Assembly: GCA_964636985.1 (NCBI GenBank)
Contig: CAZWSX010000001.1
Location: 496,001-560,000, forward strand
DNA from: CAZWSX01 sp964636985
GTDB taxonomy: Bacteria > Planctomycetota > Planctomycetia > Pirellulales > Pirellulaceae
Direction of reading: 5' to 3'
Length of the DNA: 64,000 bases
The notes beneath the pieces were generated by a model that was not told where the DNA came from, did no database searches, and saw only the letters and a list, made by a program, of their open reading frames with translations. Of this stretch, positions 38,892-48,601 are shown in pieces (within the stretch, counting starts at the first letter, position 1; each line of letters begins with the position of its first letter). A program made the position numbers and the translations under genes.

Positions 38892-40510
38892 GCGGCACCT
38901 CTCTACCTTTGGCCCAGCTAACCAAACGCCGCACATGGTTGCGCTTCGGCACGCGGACGGTCTTCGTGCTAATCGGCCTCGCGGCCCTTGTAGCTTGCTG
39001 GGCACGCAGCGAGATGGTTGAGGAGCAGCGCCGTGAGGAACTGATTGCCACCATCCAGGAAAAGGGAGGCTTTCTGCAATTGAGGCCTGAGTCGACATGG
39101 CGTCGCCGCTTGGGAGCTTGGTTGCGCGGAAAGCCTGCCACCCCCAGGGTCGAGTCGGTAGCGCTTGTGCGCGCGATCGACCTTCCGCTGCAGCGGGAAT
39201 TCGTCGAAATGTTTCCCGGTACCTACGTGGTGGTCGATGCACCGGCTACTGAACTCTCGCCCGAGCGGCGAGAGTTTCTTTCGGGCCTCAAGTCGATAGG
39301 CGTCCTCACTCTGAGTGAACCGCTCAACCCTACCGATGAATTGCTTGCCTGGCTATCCAAAGTTCCCATCTCGGGAGGCGTTCACCTCAGCGTAAACCGC
39401 TTGGACGACGAATTGTTGCGCCGTTTGGCTGATGCAGGAATCGAGCCATTTAGGATCGTAGACCTAAGCGAACACACGAACGAAACCGAGGGCTGGAGCC
39501 AGGTCACCGACGACGGACTGAAGGCCGCCTCGCGGTTTCGCATCCTCCGCTACATCTGCGCCGGACGAAAAGGTACCGACGACGGAGTCGCGGCATTCAA
39601 GGACCTCCCCGCATTGGCTTTTGTAGAACTGATCGGTCCAGGCTACACCGACGCCAGTGCCGAGACACTTGCCAATCTGTCCAACCTCCGCGCGCTTAGG
39701 CTCTCGAATACCAGGCTAACCGATGCCGGCATCGCCCAAATTCTCCGCAGCGGCAGTAAGATTCGCAGTCTACGACTCGACAATACCGACCTCGGTGAGG
39801 AATCCATCGCCGCCATTGCGGGGATGCCCGCGCTGCTGCGAATTCAATTTCGCGGTGTCCCGATATCGCCCGAATTGGCGACCTCGCTTGCGAAGCTTTC
39901 CATCCGGTCGCTCAACCTGGAGGGAGACTATTCCGACGCCGACGTCGGCTTGCTCGCGCCCTTGGGTCCCACGCTCACCTCCATCTCCCTTGAGACCCCC
40001 AACGTTACCGATCAGGGGCATACTTGGATCGCCGGTGCGGGCAAACTGAGTTCACTGCAACTGTTCGACACGCAAGTGACCGCGGCGACGGTCAAACTCA
40101 TCAAATCTCCGTCGGTCGATGTCACCTTGGGCGGACCGAACGTGTGCGAGGCCACGCTGCCGCCAGCGAACCGATCCTGCAGGCTGAATTTGGTGCGACT
40201 CTGTGGCTCAGCAATAGATGACGAAACGCTGTCGCTGCTCGAACCGCCCTACGACAGTCTCGAACTAGTCGGCACACATACAACGGCCGCGGGGCTTCGC
40301 TCGCTAAAAACCAGCGGTCAACGGATTGGCGTTGCCCTTTCGTTTGTCGACGGAACGCCTCCTCCACTGACGCAGTCCGAGATCCTGGAAATAGAGCAAG
40401 CGACCGGCGGCCTGGTGACTGTCACACTCACGCCTATTAGCTCCGCCATGTTCGATAGCCTGCTTCCACAGTCATCGGGAAAGCCTTCCGCGGAGGAAGC
40501 ATCCCCATGA
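38888..40510 (+). CDS. Array LRR membrane protein, copy 4 of 9
   Basis: Begins in the copy 3 stop (ATGA, 38888-38891). 540 residues. Helix region LRFGTRTVFVLIGLAALVACW, box RRLGAWLRGKPATP, DDELLRRLADAGIE, LRR units YTDASAETLANLSNLRALRL and TRLTDAGIAQILRSGSKIRSL, end piece PPPLTQSEILEIEQATGGLV. Cys replaces the first W of the WW pair after the helix. Otherwise a standard member. Confidence 0.82.
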   Translation: MSGTSLPLAQLTKRRTWLRFGTRTVFVLIGLAALVACWARSEMVEEQRREELIATIQEKGGFLQLRPESTWRRRLGAWLRGKPATPRVESVALVRAIDLPLQREFVEMFPGTYVVVDAPATELSPERREFLSGLKSIGVLTLSEPLNPTDELLAWLSKVPISGGVHLSVNRLDDELLRRLADAGIEPFRIVDLSEHTNETEGWSQVTDDGLKAASRFRILRYICAGRKGTDDGVAAFKDLPALAFVELIGPGYTDASAETLANLSNLRALRLSNTRLTDAGIAQILRSGSKIRSLRLDNTDLGEESIAAIAGMPALLRIQFRGVPISPELATSLAKLSIRSLNLEGDYSDADVGLLAPLGPTLTSISLETPNVTDQGHTWIAGAGKLSSLQLFDTQVTAATVKLIKSPSVDVTLGGPNVCEATLPPANRSCRLNLVRLCGSAIDDETLSLLEPPYDSLELVGTHTTAAGLRSLKTSGQRIGVALSFVDGTPPPLTQSEILEIEQATGGLVTVTLTPISSAMFDSLLPQSSGKPSAEEASP

Positions 40511-42128
40511 ACGCGGCCACCTCTCCGCCCGCCAACCGCCGCTCGCAATTCGGCACCAGGACGGTCTTCGTGCTAATCGCCCTCGCCGCCCTCGCGGCCT
40601 GGTGGGCCCGCGGGGAAATGGTCAAGGAGCAGCGCCGCGAGGAATTGCTCACGGCGATGGGTACTCAGGGAAATGCAATCGACATCGATATCAACATGGC
40701 CTCGCTGTGCGGGCGCATCGGGGCGGCTCTGCGAAACAAACGTCCGACGGGAAAAGTAGCGGCGGCGCGGATCGTCGACGTTGCCGATACGGCGCTCCTT
40801 CGCGAATTCATGACGACATTTCCCGATGCGCGGCTCGACTTGCATTTGAAGGCGGAAGAAGCATCGCCGAGATTGCTCGAGTTTCTTTCTGGCTCCCAGT
40901 CGTTGAATACTCTTCACATGGAAGGACCCGTCGATTCGGACGATACGACCCTCTTTTGGCTTGCGCAGATTCGTTTACAGACGCCTTTAAACCTGGAGGT
41001 GGAACGCGTCGACGATGACCTTTTGCACCGCATCGTGGATGTAAACCTCAACATCGCTGGGATTCGGGATGCTCGCCCCGTCGATCCTTTTGGGCTGAAT
41101 TCGTTTTGGGATTCGGTGACGGACGACGGGCTGCGCTTGGCTGCCAAGCTTCCCGAGCTTGGAACTCTCTTTGCGGGCCGCCAGGGAAGTGACGTCGGCC
41201 TCGCCGCCTTTCAGAACCACGCGGCGATTGATCACGCGGAACTAACCGGCCGCGGATACACGGACGCCAGCGCCGACGTTCTGGCGACGCTGCCCCAGCT
41301 AAGAGTGTTGAGCCTGGTCGACACAAGCATCACCGACGCCGGCATCGCCAAGACGCTCGCCAGCGGCAAAATACATACGCTCGTCATCGAAAATGCACAG
41401 CTAGGAGAAGCGTCGATCGCAGCGATTTCCAAGATGACGGCGTTAGCAAAACTCGAACTGCGCAACGTCCCGCTTTCGCCTGAACTCGCTGCCGCCATGA
41501 TGAAACAACCGCTCGGTTCGCTAGTGGTCTATGGCTGCAACAGCGACGACGCGCTCAATCGCCGGGCGGCGACTTTTTCTGCTTCGCAAGAGCATGCCCC
41601 CATGCGCTCCTACGCAAAGGATCCAGAACGCGAGTGGTGGAGCGGCAGCAGTTGTGGTTGGGGCGTGCCGACCAGCCTTACTTGCAGTTCCTCAAGCGTA
41701 CGCGAACTAGCGTGAACATGGCGGCTCCCGCAGAGCAACTCTTTCTCGGCGGGCCGGATATCAATGCGACATTTCTGACGAAGTTGCCTCGCATTCAAGC
41801 TCAGTTCAGGGGGCTACTGGGCTCATCGGTCGACGACGAAGGGTTGATGGCGCTTCAGCCGACCTCCGGCAGTCTCACTTTGGTCGGAACGCGAGTGACA
41901 GCAAAGGGCCTCGAGTCTCTCAAGACCACCGGCAAGCGGATGTGGGTCGAGGTTTCTTTTCCTGAAAACGAATCGCCCACAGTAACGCAACTCGAGATCG
42001 ATGAAATCCAACTGCGCCCCGGAGGCGAACTATTGGGCATTAGCCTCAAAACAATGGACCCAGCAACATTTGAAAACTGGCTACCCCGCCCCTCGCAAAA
42101 GTCGACCGAGGAGGCGAGTTCCCCGTGA
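40507..42128 (+). pseudogene. Array LRR membrane protein, copy 5 of 9, frameshifted
   Basis: ATG 40507 overlaps the copy 4 stop. The first frame encodes a normal family protein to about residue 352 (SPELAAAMMKQPLGSLVVYG at 41470-41535), then turns into non-family sequence and stops at 41715. The third frame resumes the family pattern from about 41577 (TRVVERQQLWLGRADQPYLQFL, then AAPAEQLFLGGPDIN) to the end piece and stops at 42128, inside the start of copy 6 (GTGA). The span is 1622 bases, one short of a whole number of codons, so a single-base deletion between about 41566 and 41583 (next to a run of five T) explains it. With that base restored the protein would be 540 residues. Sequencing error, true decay or a -1 ribosomal shift are all possible. 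Confidence 0.75.
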
Positions 42129-43789
42129 GCGAGCATTCTCCACCGTTGAATCAATCGCCGAATCAACCGTCGAATCCGCCGTACAAACGCCGCGCATGGC
42201 TGCAGTTCGGCACCCGGACTCTCTTTGTCTTAATCGTTGCCGCTGCTTTCGCGGCATGGTTCGCACAACGCGAGATGGCCAAGGAACAGCGGCGCGAAGA
42301 GACAATCGCCGCACTTCAAGGGAATGGAAATCAGGTGTTTCTCGATCGCGACAGCAATGCAGATTGGCGCCGGCGGTTGGGCGCGTGGCTGCGCGGCAAG
42401 GCTCCTACATCGGCTATCCGCGATGCGTCTCTCAACCGCGTCGACGATCCTGCGATCATTTGTGATCTTGTGCAGCTCTTTTCCGATGCCAAGGTCTCGT
42501 TAAACGTAAATAGTTCCAAAGTGACGCCACAACTGCTCGACGCCCTCGCGGCGGCAAAGGAGGTGGAATCGCTCAACATTTTTGGAACGCCGTTTGATGC
42601 ATCTGTCGCATCGCTCGGCAAGCTGGGCAAAATTCGCGTCAACAGAGACGTCACGTTCGGCTCGAAGCACCTGGACGACGATCTTTTGCGCCGTGTTGCC
42701 GATGCCAAAATCGAACTCGGCTGGATTTGGGACTGGAGTCACGTCGACGAGTCGCAAGGTTGGACACTGGTCACCAACGACGGCCTGAAAACGGCATCGC
42801 GATTTCGCAAGCTCCACATGGTGGTAGGAAACCGAAAGGGGAGCGACGAAGGATTCGCGGCGTTCAAGGACCACCCCACGGTCGGCACCGTGGAATTGAT
42901 TGGTTCCGGATACACCGACGCCAGCGCCGATGTGATCGCCTCGTTGCCGCGGCTTGGATCGTTGCTGCTTGCCGATACCAGGCTCACCGACGCCGGCATT
43001 GCCAAGGCCATTGCAGCGAGAGAGTTATCCTCGTTGCGACTCCGGCGGGCGGACGTCGGCGAAAAAACAATCGCCGCGATCGCAGAAATGCCAATCGTGA
43101 CCGGCCTCGAACTGCACGACGTGCCTCTGTTGCCCGAACTCGTCGCCGCCATCAGCAAGCACCCGATCGGTTCGCTCAATCTTCGCGGCGACTACACCGA
43201 TGCCGATCTCGAACGATTGGCCCCGCTCGCCCCTAATCTCCGAGAAGTCATTTTCGTCACGCCCCATGTGACCGACGACGGACTGAAGTGGCTGGCCGAT
43301 GCCGGCCAACTTTACGAGGTGGGACTGATCAATACGCAGGCAACGGTAACAACTATGAAGCGAATAAAGACTTGGAGCTTTGAGGTGTCAGTAGGGTTGG
43401 GAGGGCCAAATATTGATGCCGAGGTAGTCGCCGGCGCCCAGCGCGCTGGCAACATCAGAAGCATCTCTCTGAATGGCGAGACCATCGACGATAGTGTGCT
43501 TGCCGCGATCGAACCGAGATACAACGGGTTTAACCAGTTGTCCTTAGCTGGGACAAGAACGACGGCGGCAGGACTTCGCTCGCTCAAGATGGCCGGGAAC
43601 AAGATTTCGGTGAACATCTCGTATTCCAACGACGAGGCGCCCCCTTTGACGCAACAGGAAATCGACGACATCAAGCAAGCCACCAGTGGCCTGGTCGAGG
43701 TTTCGCAACTTGCCATTGGTGCAGCGCTATTCGAACAGATTGTCCCAAGGTCGTCGCGAAGACCAACGGCCGAGGGAGCGACTCCATGA
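42125..43789 (+). CDS. Array LRR membrane protein, copy 6 of 9
   Basis: The only copy with a GTG start; GTGA (42125-42128) overlaps the copy 5 stop. 554 residues. Longer N-tail with SPNQPSNPP, helix LQFGTRTLFVLIVAAAFAAW followed by FA instead of the WA seen in most copies, box RRLGAWLRGKAPTS, LRR units YTDASADVIASLPRLGSLLL and TRLTDAGIAKAIAARELSSLRL, end piece PPLTQQEIDDIKQATSGLVE. Last member of the LQFGTRT subfamily. Confidence 0.82.
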   Translation: MSEHSPPLNQSPNQPSNPPYKRRAWLQFGTRTLFVLIVAAAFAAWFAQREMAKEQRREETIAALQGNGNQVFLDRDSNADWRRRLGAWLRGKAPTSAIRDASLNRVDDPAIICDLVQLFSDAKVSLNVNSSKVTPQLLDALAAAKEVESLNIFGTPFDASVASLGKLGKIRVNRDVTFGSKHLDDDLLRRVADAKIELGWIWDWSHVDESQGWTLVTNDGLKTASRFRKLHMVVGNRKGSDEGFAAFKDHPTVGTVELIGSGYTDASADVIASLPRLGSLLLADTRLTDAGIAKAIAARELSSLRLRRADVGEKTIAAIAEMPIVTGLELHDVPLLPELVAAISKHPIGSLNLRGDYTDADLERLAPLAPNLREVIFVTPHVTDDGLKWLADAGQLYEVGLINTQATVTTMKRIKTWSFEVSVGLGGPNIDAEVVAGAQRAGNIRSISLNGETIDDSVLAAIEPRYNGFNQLSLAGTRTTAAGLRSLKMAGNKISVNISYSNDEAPPLTQQEIDDIKQATSGLVEVSQLAIGAALFEQIVPRSSRRPTAEGATP

Positions 43790-45390
43790 GCGAACCGACT
43801 CAGCCCACGCCGATATCTCGCACAAAAAAACGCCCCTGGCTCCCACGCTTCGGCATGCGGACAGTCTTCGTGCTGATCGCGCTCGCGGCGGTGGCCGCGT
43901 GGTGGGCGCGGAACGAGGTCGTCAAAGAGCAGCAGCGTGAGGAACTGGTGGCCGAGTTCTCCGCAAGCGGAAACAGTCTTTACTTCGATCGAAAGTCGGT
44001 TCCCGCCTGGAATCGCAAATTCGCGGCTTGGCTACGCGGCAAGCCGGCCGTGCTCGATGTCCTCAGTGCGTCCGTAAACCACGTTCCACCAGACTCTCGC
44101 TTTCCGGAATTCGCGGCCACATTTCCCTCGCAGATCGATATTCAGATCAATGCGAATCAGGTCACGCCCGAAGTGCTGGAGGCTCTTGGGAAGCATCCGT
44201 CTCTCTGGATCGTCAATTTGCGTGGGCCCATCGAACTCGACGACGCTACCCTCGCGAAGCTTTCCAAGATCCGCGTCAAAGGGCACTTTAGTGTTGGCGT
44301 CGCCAAGGTCGATGACGATCTGCTGCGCATGGCGGAGCGCGCCGGCCTCAAGGTCACCATGTATTGGGACGATTTCGAGGATGGTTCCTGGCAGCTTGTT
44401 ACCGACGAGGGGCTGAAAGTGGCGGCCAGGCTCCCTTTGACGGACGTCTTCGCCGGGCGCAGCGCGAGCGACAAAGGCTTTTCCGCCTTTCGAGATCACG
44501 ATTCAGCGGGGACTATCACGCTGATCGGTCCGCAATACACGGACGCCAGTGCGGAGATCCTGGGGACGCTTAAGCTCTGGCACCTTTCGCTCCGCAATAC
44601 TTCGTTGAGCGACGGGGCGATCGCCAAGGCGATCGCCGACTGCAAGCTCTATTCGTTCACGATGCACGACATGCCACTCGGACCGCAAACCATCGCGGCC
44701 TTGGAAACGCAAGGATCGCTACAGAAGCTCGAGTTGAAGAATGTCCCGCTCTCCGGCGAACAGATGGCGAGCCTCGCCAAGCTCCCCATTTCATCCCTTT
44801 CACTCGATGGCTCCTACGACGACGAAGCGATGGCCGGCCTCGCTCCGTTGGCGCCAACACTAAGTTGGGCCTCGCTTCGAGTTCCGCGAGCCACCGATGC
44901 CGGCCTTGGTTGGCTCGCAAAGATCAAGAAGAGCTTCTATCTCGGATTGGACGATTCGCAGATCTCCGCCGCTCTTCTTGCACAACTTCCGCCGACGTCG
45001 ATCGGCTTAGGCGGGCCAAATATCGATGCCAATGGTCTGCGCGCCATTGCTTCCGTGTCGGGTATCGACTCCATCCGCCTTTACGGGGAAAGCGTCGACG
45101 ACGAGGCGCTTGCTGCGCTGCAACCTCCTATGGCGGCCATAAGCCTGCATGGAACGCGCGTCAGCGCCCGCGGCCTCAAGGCGCTCGCAATGAACGGAAA
45201 CAAAGTAGCCGTGAACATCACCTACGCCAAGGGAACCGCGCCGCCTGTCTCGGAATCCGAGGCCGCTGAGATTGACTCGGCGACGAATGGGCTCGTCACG
45301 GTGAAGCTCTACGCCGCCGAGCCAATACACTTCGAACACAGGCTCCCCCGAACCTCGCGCAAGCCACGTACGGAGACAGATTCTCCATGA
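43786..45390 (+). CDS. Array LRR membrane protein, copy 7 of 9
   Basis: ATGA overlap with copy 6 (43786-43789). 534 residues. The helix begins PRFGMRTVFVLIALAAVAAWW, so Thr of FGTRT is Met and an Arg is added; copies 8 and 9 share this, marking a second subfamily. Box RKFAAWLRGKPAVL, VDDDLLRMAERAGLK, LRR units YTDASAEILGTLKLWHLSL and TSLSDGAIAKAIADCKLYSF, end piece PPVSESEAAEIDSATNGLV. Confidence 0.82.
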   Translation: MSEPTQPTPISRTKKRPWLPRFGMRTVFVLIALAAVAAWWARNEVVKEQQREELVAEFSASGNSLYFDRKSVPAWNRKFAAWLRGKPAVLDVLSASVNHVPPDSRFPEFAATFPSQIDIQINANQVTPEVLEALGKHPSLWIVNLRGPIELDDATLAKLSKIRVKGHFSVGVAKVDDDLLRMAERAGLKVTMYWDDFEDGSWQLVTDEGLKVAARLPLTDVFAGRSASDKGFSAFRDHDSAGTITLIGPQYTDASAEILGTLKLWHLSLRNTSLSDGAIAKAIADCKLYSFTMHDMPLGPQTIAALETQGSLQKLELKNVPLSGEQMASLAKLPISSLSLDGSYDDEAMAGLAPLAPTLSWASLRVPRATDAGLGWLAKIKKSFYLGLDDSQISAALLAQLPPTSIGLGGPNIDANGLRAIASVSGIDSIRLYGESVDDEALAALQPPMAAISLHGTRVSARGLKALAMNGNKVAVNITYAKGTAPPVSESEAAEIDSATNGLVTVKLYAAEPIHFEHRLPRTSRKPRTETDSP

Positions 45391-47015
45391 ACGATCCCAA
45401 CCAACTTGCCGAACCCGCAAAGAAGCGCCGCTGGCTGCCACGCTTCGGCATGCGGACCGTCTTCGTCCTAATCGGCCTGGCCGCTCTCGCCGCCTGGTGG
45501 GTCCGCAGCGAAATGCTCGCCGAGCAGCGGCGCGAGGAACTGATTGCCGAGTTTTCGAAAGACCCAAACCAACTTAGCCTCGCGCCCAATACGAATCCCT
45601 CCTGGAAACAACGTCTTGTCGCACGGTTGCGGGGAAAGGATGTTCTCCCTCTCATCACTAACGTCCGCATCGAACAGATTGCCGACGCGAAACTGTTCCG
45701 CGAGTTCAATAGATTGTTCGCCGTCAAATTGGACTGGGTTCAGATCGATGCCGACCAAGCCACGCCGGAGGTGCTCGATGCTCTCGCAAGGTGCAATACG
45801 ATCTCCTTTCTCAATTTCCCCGGAGATACGAAGCGATCAGATGACACCGTCGCACGATTATCCAAGCTCCGTCCGACGACGGGCTTTTGGTTTTGGACCG
45901 ACCGCGTGGACGATGCCTTTTTGAAACAGCTCGCCGATGCGGGCGTGGAGTGTGGGCGCTTGGGGGACAGCGAGTCGGCAATTCAGGACCACGTTGCTTG
46001 GTTCCGCGTGACCGATGAAGGGCTTCGGGCCGCCGCCCGACTAAGAAAACTGAGTACGCTCACCGCGAATCGCAATGCAAGCGAAGACGGGCTGACTGCG
46101 TTTCGAAACCACCCCACATTGTACGAAGTGGAGTTGATCGGCCCCACCTATACGACTAGGTGCGCCGAAGTCCTGGCGACGCTTCCCAAGTTGGGCCACC
46201 TCTCATTGGTCGACACACCCTGGACCGACGAGGCCGTTGCACAAGTGATCGCCAGTCACAAAATCCAAAGGCTCAAGCTCCACAATGTCGAGATTGGGGA
46301 AGAGACGGCCGCCGCCATTGGCAACGCAAAATCATTGAGCCTGGTCGACCTGAAAAACATCCCGCTAACGCCGGAACTCATCGCCGCTTTCGCGAAATGC
46401 CCCATTCAAGAGCTCACGATCGAAGGAGATTACGACGACCCATTGATTGCCGGGCTGGCACCTCTGACCCCTAACCTGATGAAGTTTTCGCTCACCTCGC
46501 CATCGACCGCCGACACCGGACTGGCCTGGATTGCCAAGGCATCGCTGCTTTTGGACCTCCGCTTGCCTGATACGAGCATCACTGGTGCAACCCTTCTGGC
46601 CAATCCACGCCGAGGAGTCATGATTGCTCTCACCCTGGGCGGGCCAAACATCAACAGCCAAACGCTCGCGGATCTGAAAGCGATGCCCGCGCTACGGCAA
46701 GTTGTACTCCAGGGAAATACGATCGACGATGAGGCGCTCGCCGCGCTGCCGCCGACAATCACTTCGATAACGCTTCTTGGTTCGGCCGTCACAACGGATG
46801 GCTTGAAAGCGTTGTCGCGCGCGGAGCACGAGGTCAGTGTATTTGTCTCGTACGCGGAAGGGAGCGAGCCCCCCTACTCACAAGCGGAAATCGAAGCCGT
46901 TCACGCATACACTCAAGGGCGCATTACGGTCACGCTCTATTCGATTCCCGAGAAGAGTTTTCGAGAGCTTTTACCCAAGTCGTCGCGCACCCCTCCGACA
47001 TCGGATGCCCCATGA
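45387..47015 (+). CDS. Array LRR membrane protein, copy 8 of 9
   Basis: ATGA overlap with copy 7 (45387-45390). 542 residues. Starts MNDPNQLAEPAKKRRWLPR, nearly the same N-tail as copy 9 (LAEPAKKRRWLPRFGMR), helix VFVLIGLAALAAWW, box RLVARLRGKDVLP (the W of the usual AWLRGK is changed), LRR units YTTRCAEVLATLPKLGHLSL and TPWTDEAVAQVIASHKIQRL, end piece PPYSQAEIEAVHAYTQGRIT. Closest relative is copy 9. Confidence 0.82.
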   Translation: MNDPNQLAEPAKKRRWLPRFGMRTVFVLIGLAALAAWWVRSEMLAEQRREELIAEFSKDPNQLSLAPNTNPSWKQRLVARLRGKDVLPLITNVRIEQIADAKLFREFNRLFAVKLDWVQIDADQATPEVLDALARCNTISFLNFPGDTKRSDDTVARLSKLRPTTGFWFWTDRVDDAFLKQLADAGVECGRLGDSESAIQDHVAWFRVTDEGLRAAARLRKLSTLTANRNASEDGLTAFRNHPTLYEVELIGPTYTTRCAEVLATLPKLGHLSLVDTPWTDEAVAQVIASHKIQRLKLHNVEIGEETAAAIGNAKSLSLVDLKNIPLTPELIAAFAKCPIQELTIEGDYDDPLIAGLAPLTPNLMKFSLTSPSTADTGLAWIAKASLLLDLRLPDTSITGATLLANPRRGVMIALTLGGPNINSQTLADLKAMPALRQVVLQGNTIDDEALAALPPTITSITLLGSAVTTDGLKALSRAEHEVSVFVSYAEGSEPPYSQAEIEAVHAYTQGRITVTLYSIPEKSFRELLPKSSRTPPTSDAP

Positions 47016-48601
47016 GCGACGTCAGCCGTCTTGCCGAACCCGCCAAGAAACGCCGCTGGCTTCCACGCTTCGGCATGCGGGCGGTCTTTTTTTTGATCGC
47101 ACTGGCGGCGGTCGTCGCTTGGTGGGTTCAAAGTGATGTGTTGCCCACGGTGCGCCGCGAGGAGTTGATCAAGGAGTACTCGAAGGCTCCCAATGAGCTC
47201 GCAACAAGCGTCAACGGTAAGCCGACGTTACGCGAGCGCATTGTGGCTTGGGTGCGAGGTAAGCCGGTGCTCCCCCGTGTCCAGTTGGGGCAGATCGAGC
47301 GGATCGGCGATTTGAAACAGTTTGTCGAGTTCGCCAACGCCTTTAAGATGAGCCTGGAAGTCCAAGTGCCACCTGATGAAGTCACGCCTGAGGTGCTCGA
47401 CGCTTTGTCCCAATGCAATTCTCTGACTCACCTCAGTTTTGAAAAGCCGGTCGCCTTTTCGGATGAACTCCTGGCTGCCTTGGCTCGAATTAAAAAGGGA
47501 GGCATCCACGTCAGTGCTCCGAAAAATGACGATTTGCTTTTGAAAGGGTTGGCCGACGCGGGCGTGGGGTGCGAGCGCATCACCGCTCCGGAAGACTACT
47601 TGCCACAAGGCCAGTGGTTTCGAGCGACCGACGAAGGCCTGCGCTCGGCGGCGCGGCTCAAGAAACTCAAGTACCTCACCGCCAGTCGCAACGCCGGCGA
47701 CGAGGGTTTCGCGGCTTTTCGTGACCACGATGGCTTGACTTTGGTGGAACTGATTGGCCCAGGCTATACCGACAAGTCGGCTGAGGTCCTCGCCACGCTT
47801 CCGAACTTAGCCGGACTCACGTTGGTCGACACCCAGTTAACCGATGAAGAAGTGGCCAAGGTGATAGCAGGGCGGCGGTTAGGTTCTCTCAAGTTGCACA
47901 ACCTGAAAGTCAGCGAAAAGACTATCGAGGCAATTAGCGATCTTCCGTCGTTGTACAGCGTTGACTTGAAAGGAGTTCGTGTGACTCCCGAGTTGGTCGC
48001 CGCCTTGATCAAACATCAAATCGGCAAGCTGTCGATCGAGGGAGAGTGCGACGACGAACGGTTGGCGAGTCTTGCCCCGCTGGCCCCTAACTTGATGTCT
48101 CTCTCGCTGGCGACTCCTTCCGTCACCGACGCCGGATTGGAATGGATCGCACAAATACCCATCCTCAGTGAACTGCACCTGCGCGACACCAGCATTACGG
48201 GCAAAACAATGCGCGCAAGATCAAGTGCGCCTCAACTGTCGCTTGGTGGTCCCCAAATCAACAAGGAAACCCTCGCTGACACGAAAAGCATTAACCCCGT
48301 CTACCTATGGCTTTTCGGCGAGACGATCGACGACGAAGGACTGGCCGCCTTACCCACGTCGGTCGCCATGCTGCAATTGACGGGTACGCGCGTCACAGTG
48401 AATGGTCTAAAAGCCTTTCCACCTGGACAGCCTCAAGTGAACGTTCGCGTCCAATACGTGGAAGGAAGCAGCCCGCCCTATTCCGAGCAAGAGATTGAGG
48501 AGATCAACATCGCCACTCAAGGACGCATCAAGGTGAGGCTCTACCCACTGCCGGAAAAGACCTATCAAGACCTGCTCCCTAAATCTTCGCGAAAAGATTA
48601 G
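47012..48601 (+). CDS. Array LRR membrane protein, copy 9 of 9
   Basis: ATGA overlap with copy 8 (47012-47015). 529 residues. N-tail SRLAEPAKKRRWLPR, helix FGMRAVFFLIALAAVVAWW, box RIVAWVRGKPVLP, LRR units YTDKSAEVLATLPNLAGLTL and TQLTDEEVAKVIAGRRLGSL, end piece PPYSEQEIEEINIATQGRIK. Its stop codon overlaps the stop of the convergent DUF1552 gene by four bases (48598-48601), so the array ends with no space for a separate terminator. Confidence 0.82.
   Translation: MSDVSRLAEPAKKRRWLPRFGMRAVFFLIALAAVVAWWVQSDVLPTVRREELIKEYSKAPNELATSVNGKPTLRERIVAWVRGKPVLPRVQLGQIERIGDLKQFVEFANAFKMSLEVQVPPDEVTPEVLDALSQCNSLTHLSFEKPVAFSDELLAALARIKKGGIHVSAPKNDDLLLKGLADAGVGCERITAPEDYLPQGQWFRATDEGLRSAARLKKLKYLTASRNAGDEGFAAFRDHDGLTLVELIGPGYTDKSAEVLATLPNLAGLTLVDTQLTDEEVAKVIAGRRLGSLKLHNLKVSEKTIEAISDLPSLYSVDLKGVRVTPELVAALIKHQIGKLSIEGECDDERLASLAPLAPNLMSLSLATPSVTDAGLEWIAQIPILSELHLRDTSITGKTMRARSSAPQLSLGGPQINKETLADTKSINPVYLWLFGETIDDEGLAALPTSVAMLQLTGTRVTVNGLKAFPPGQPQVNVRVQYVEGSSPPYSEQEIEEINIATQGRIKVRLYPLPEKTYQDLLPKSSRKD

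Noticed and set aside
41570..41580. Programmed -1 ribosomal frameshift at the T-run in array copy 5
   Set aside because: The site lacks a full slippery heptamer in the right frame and none of the eight sister genes uses one; a simple deletion is more economical, though not excluded.
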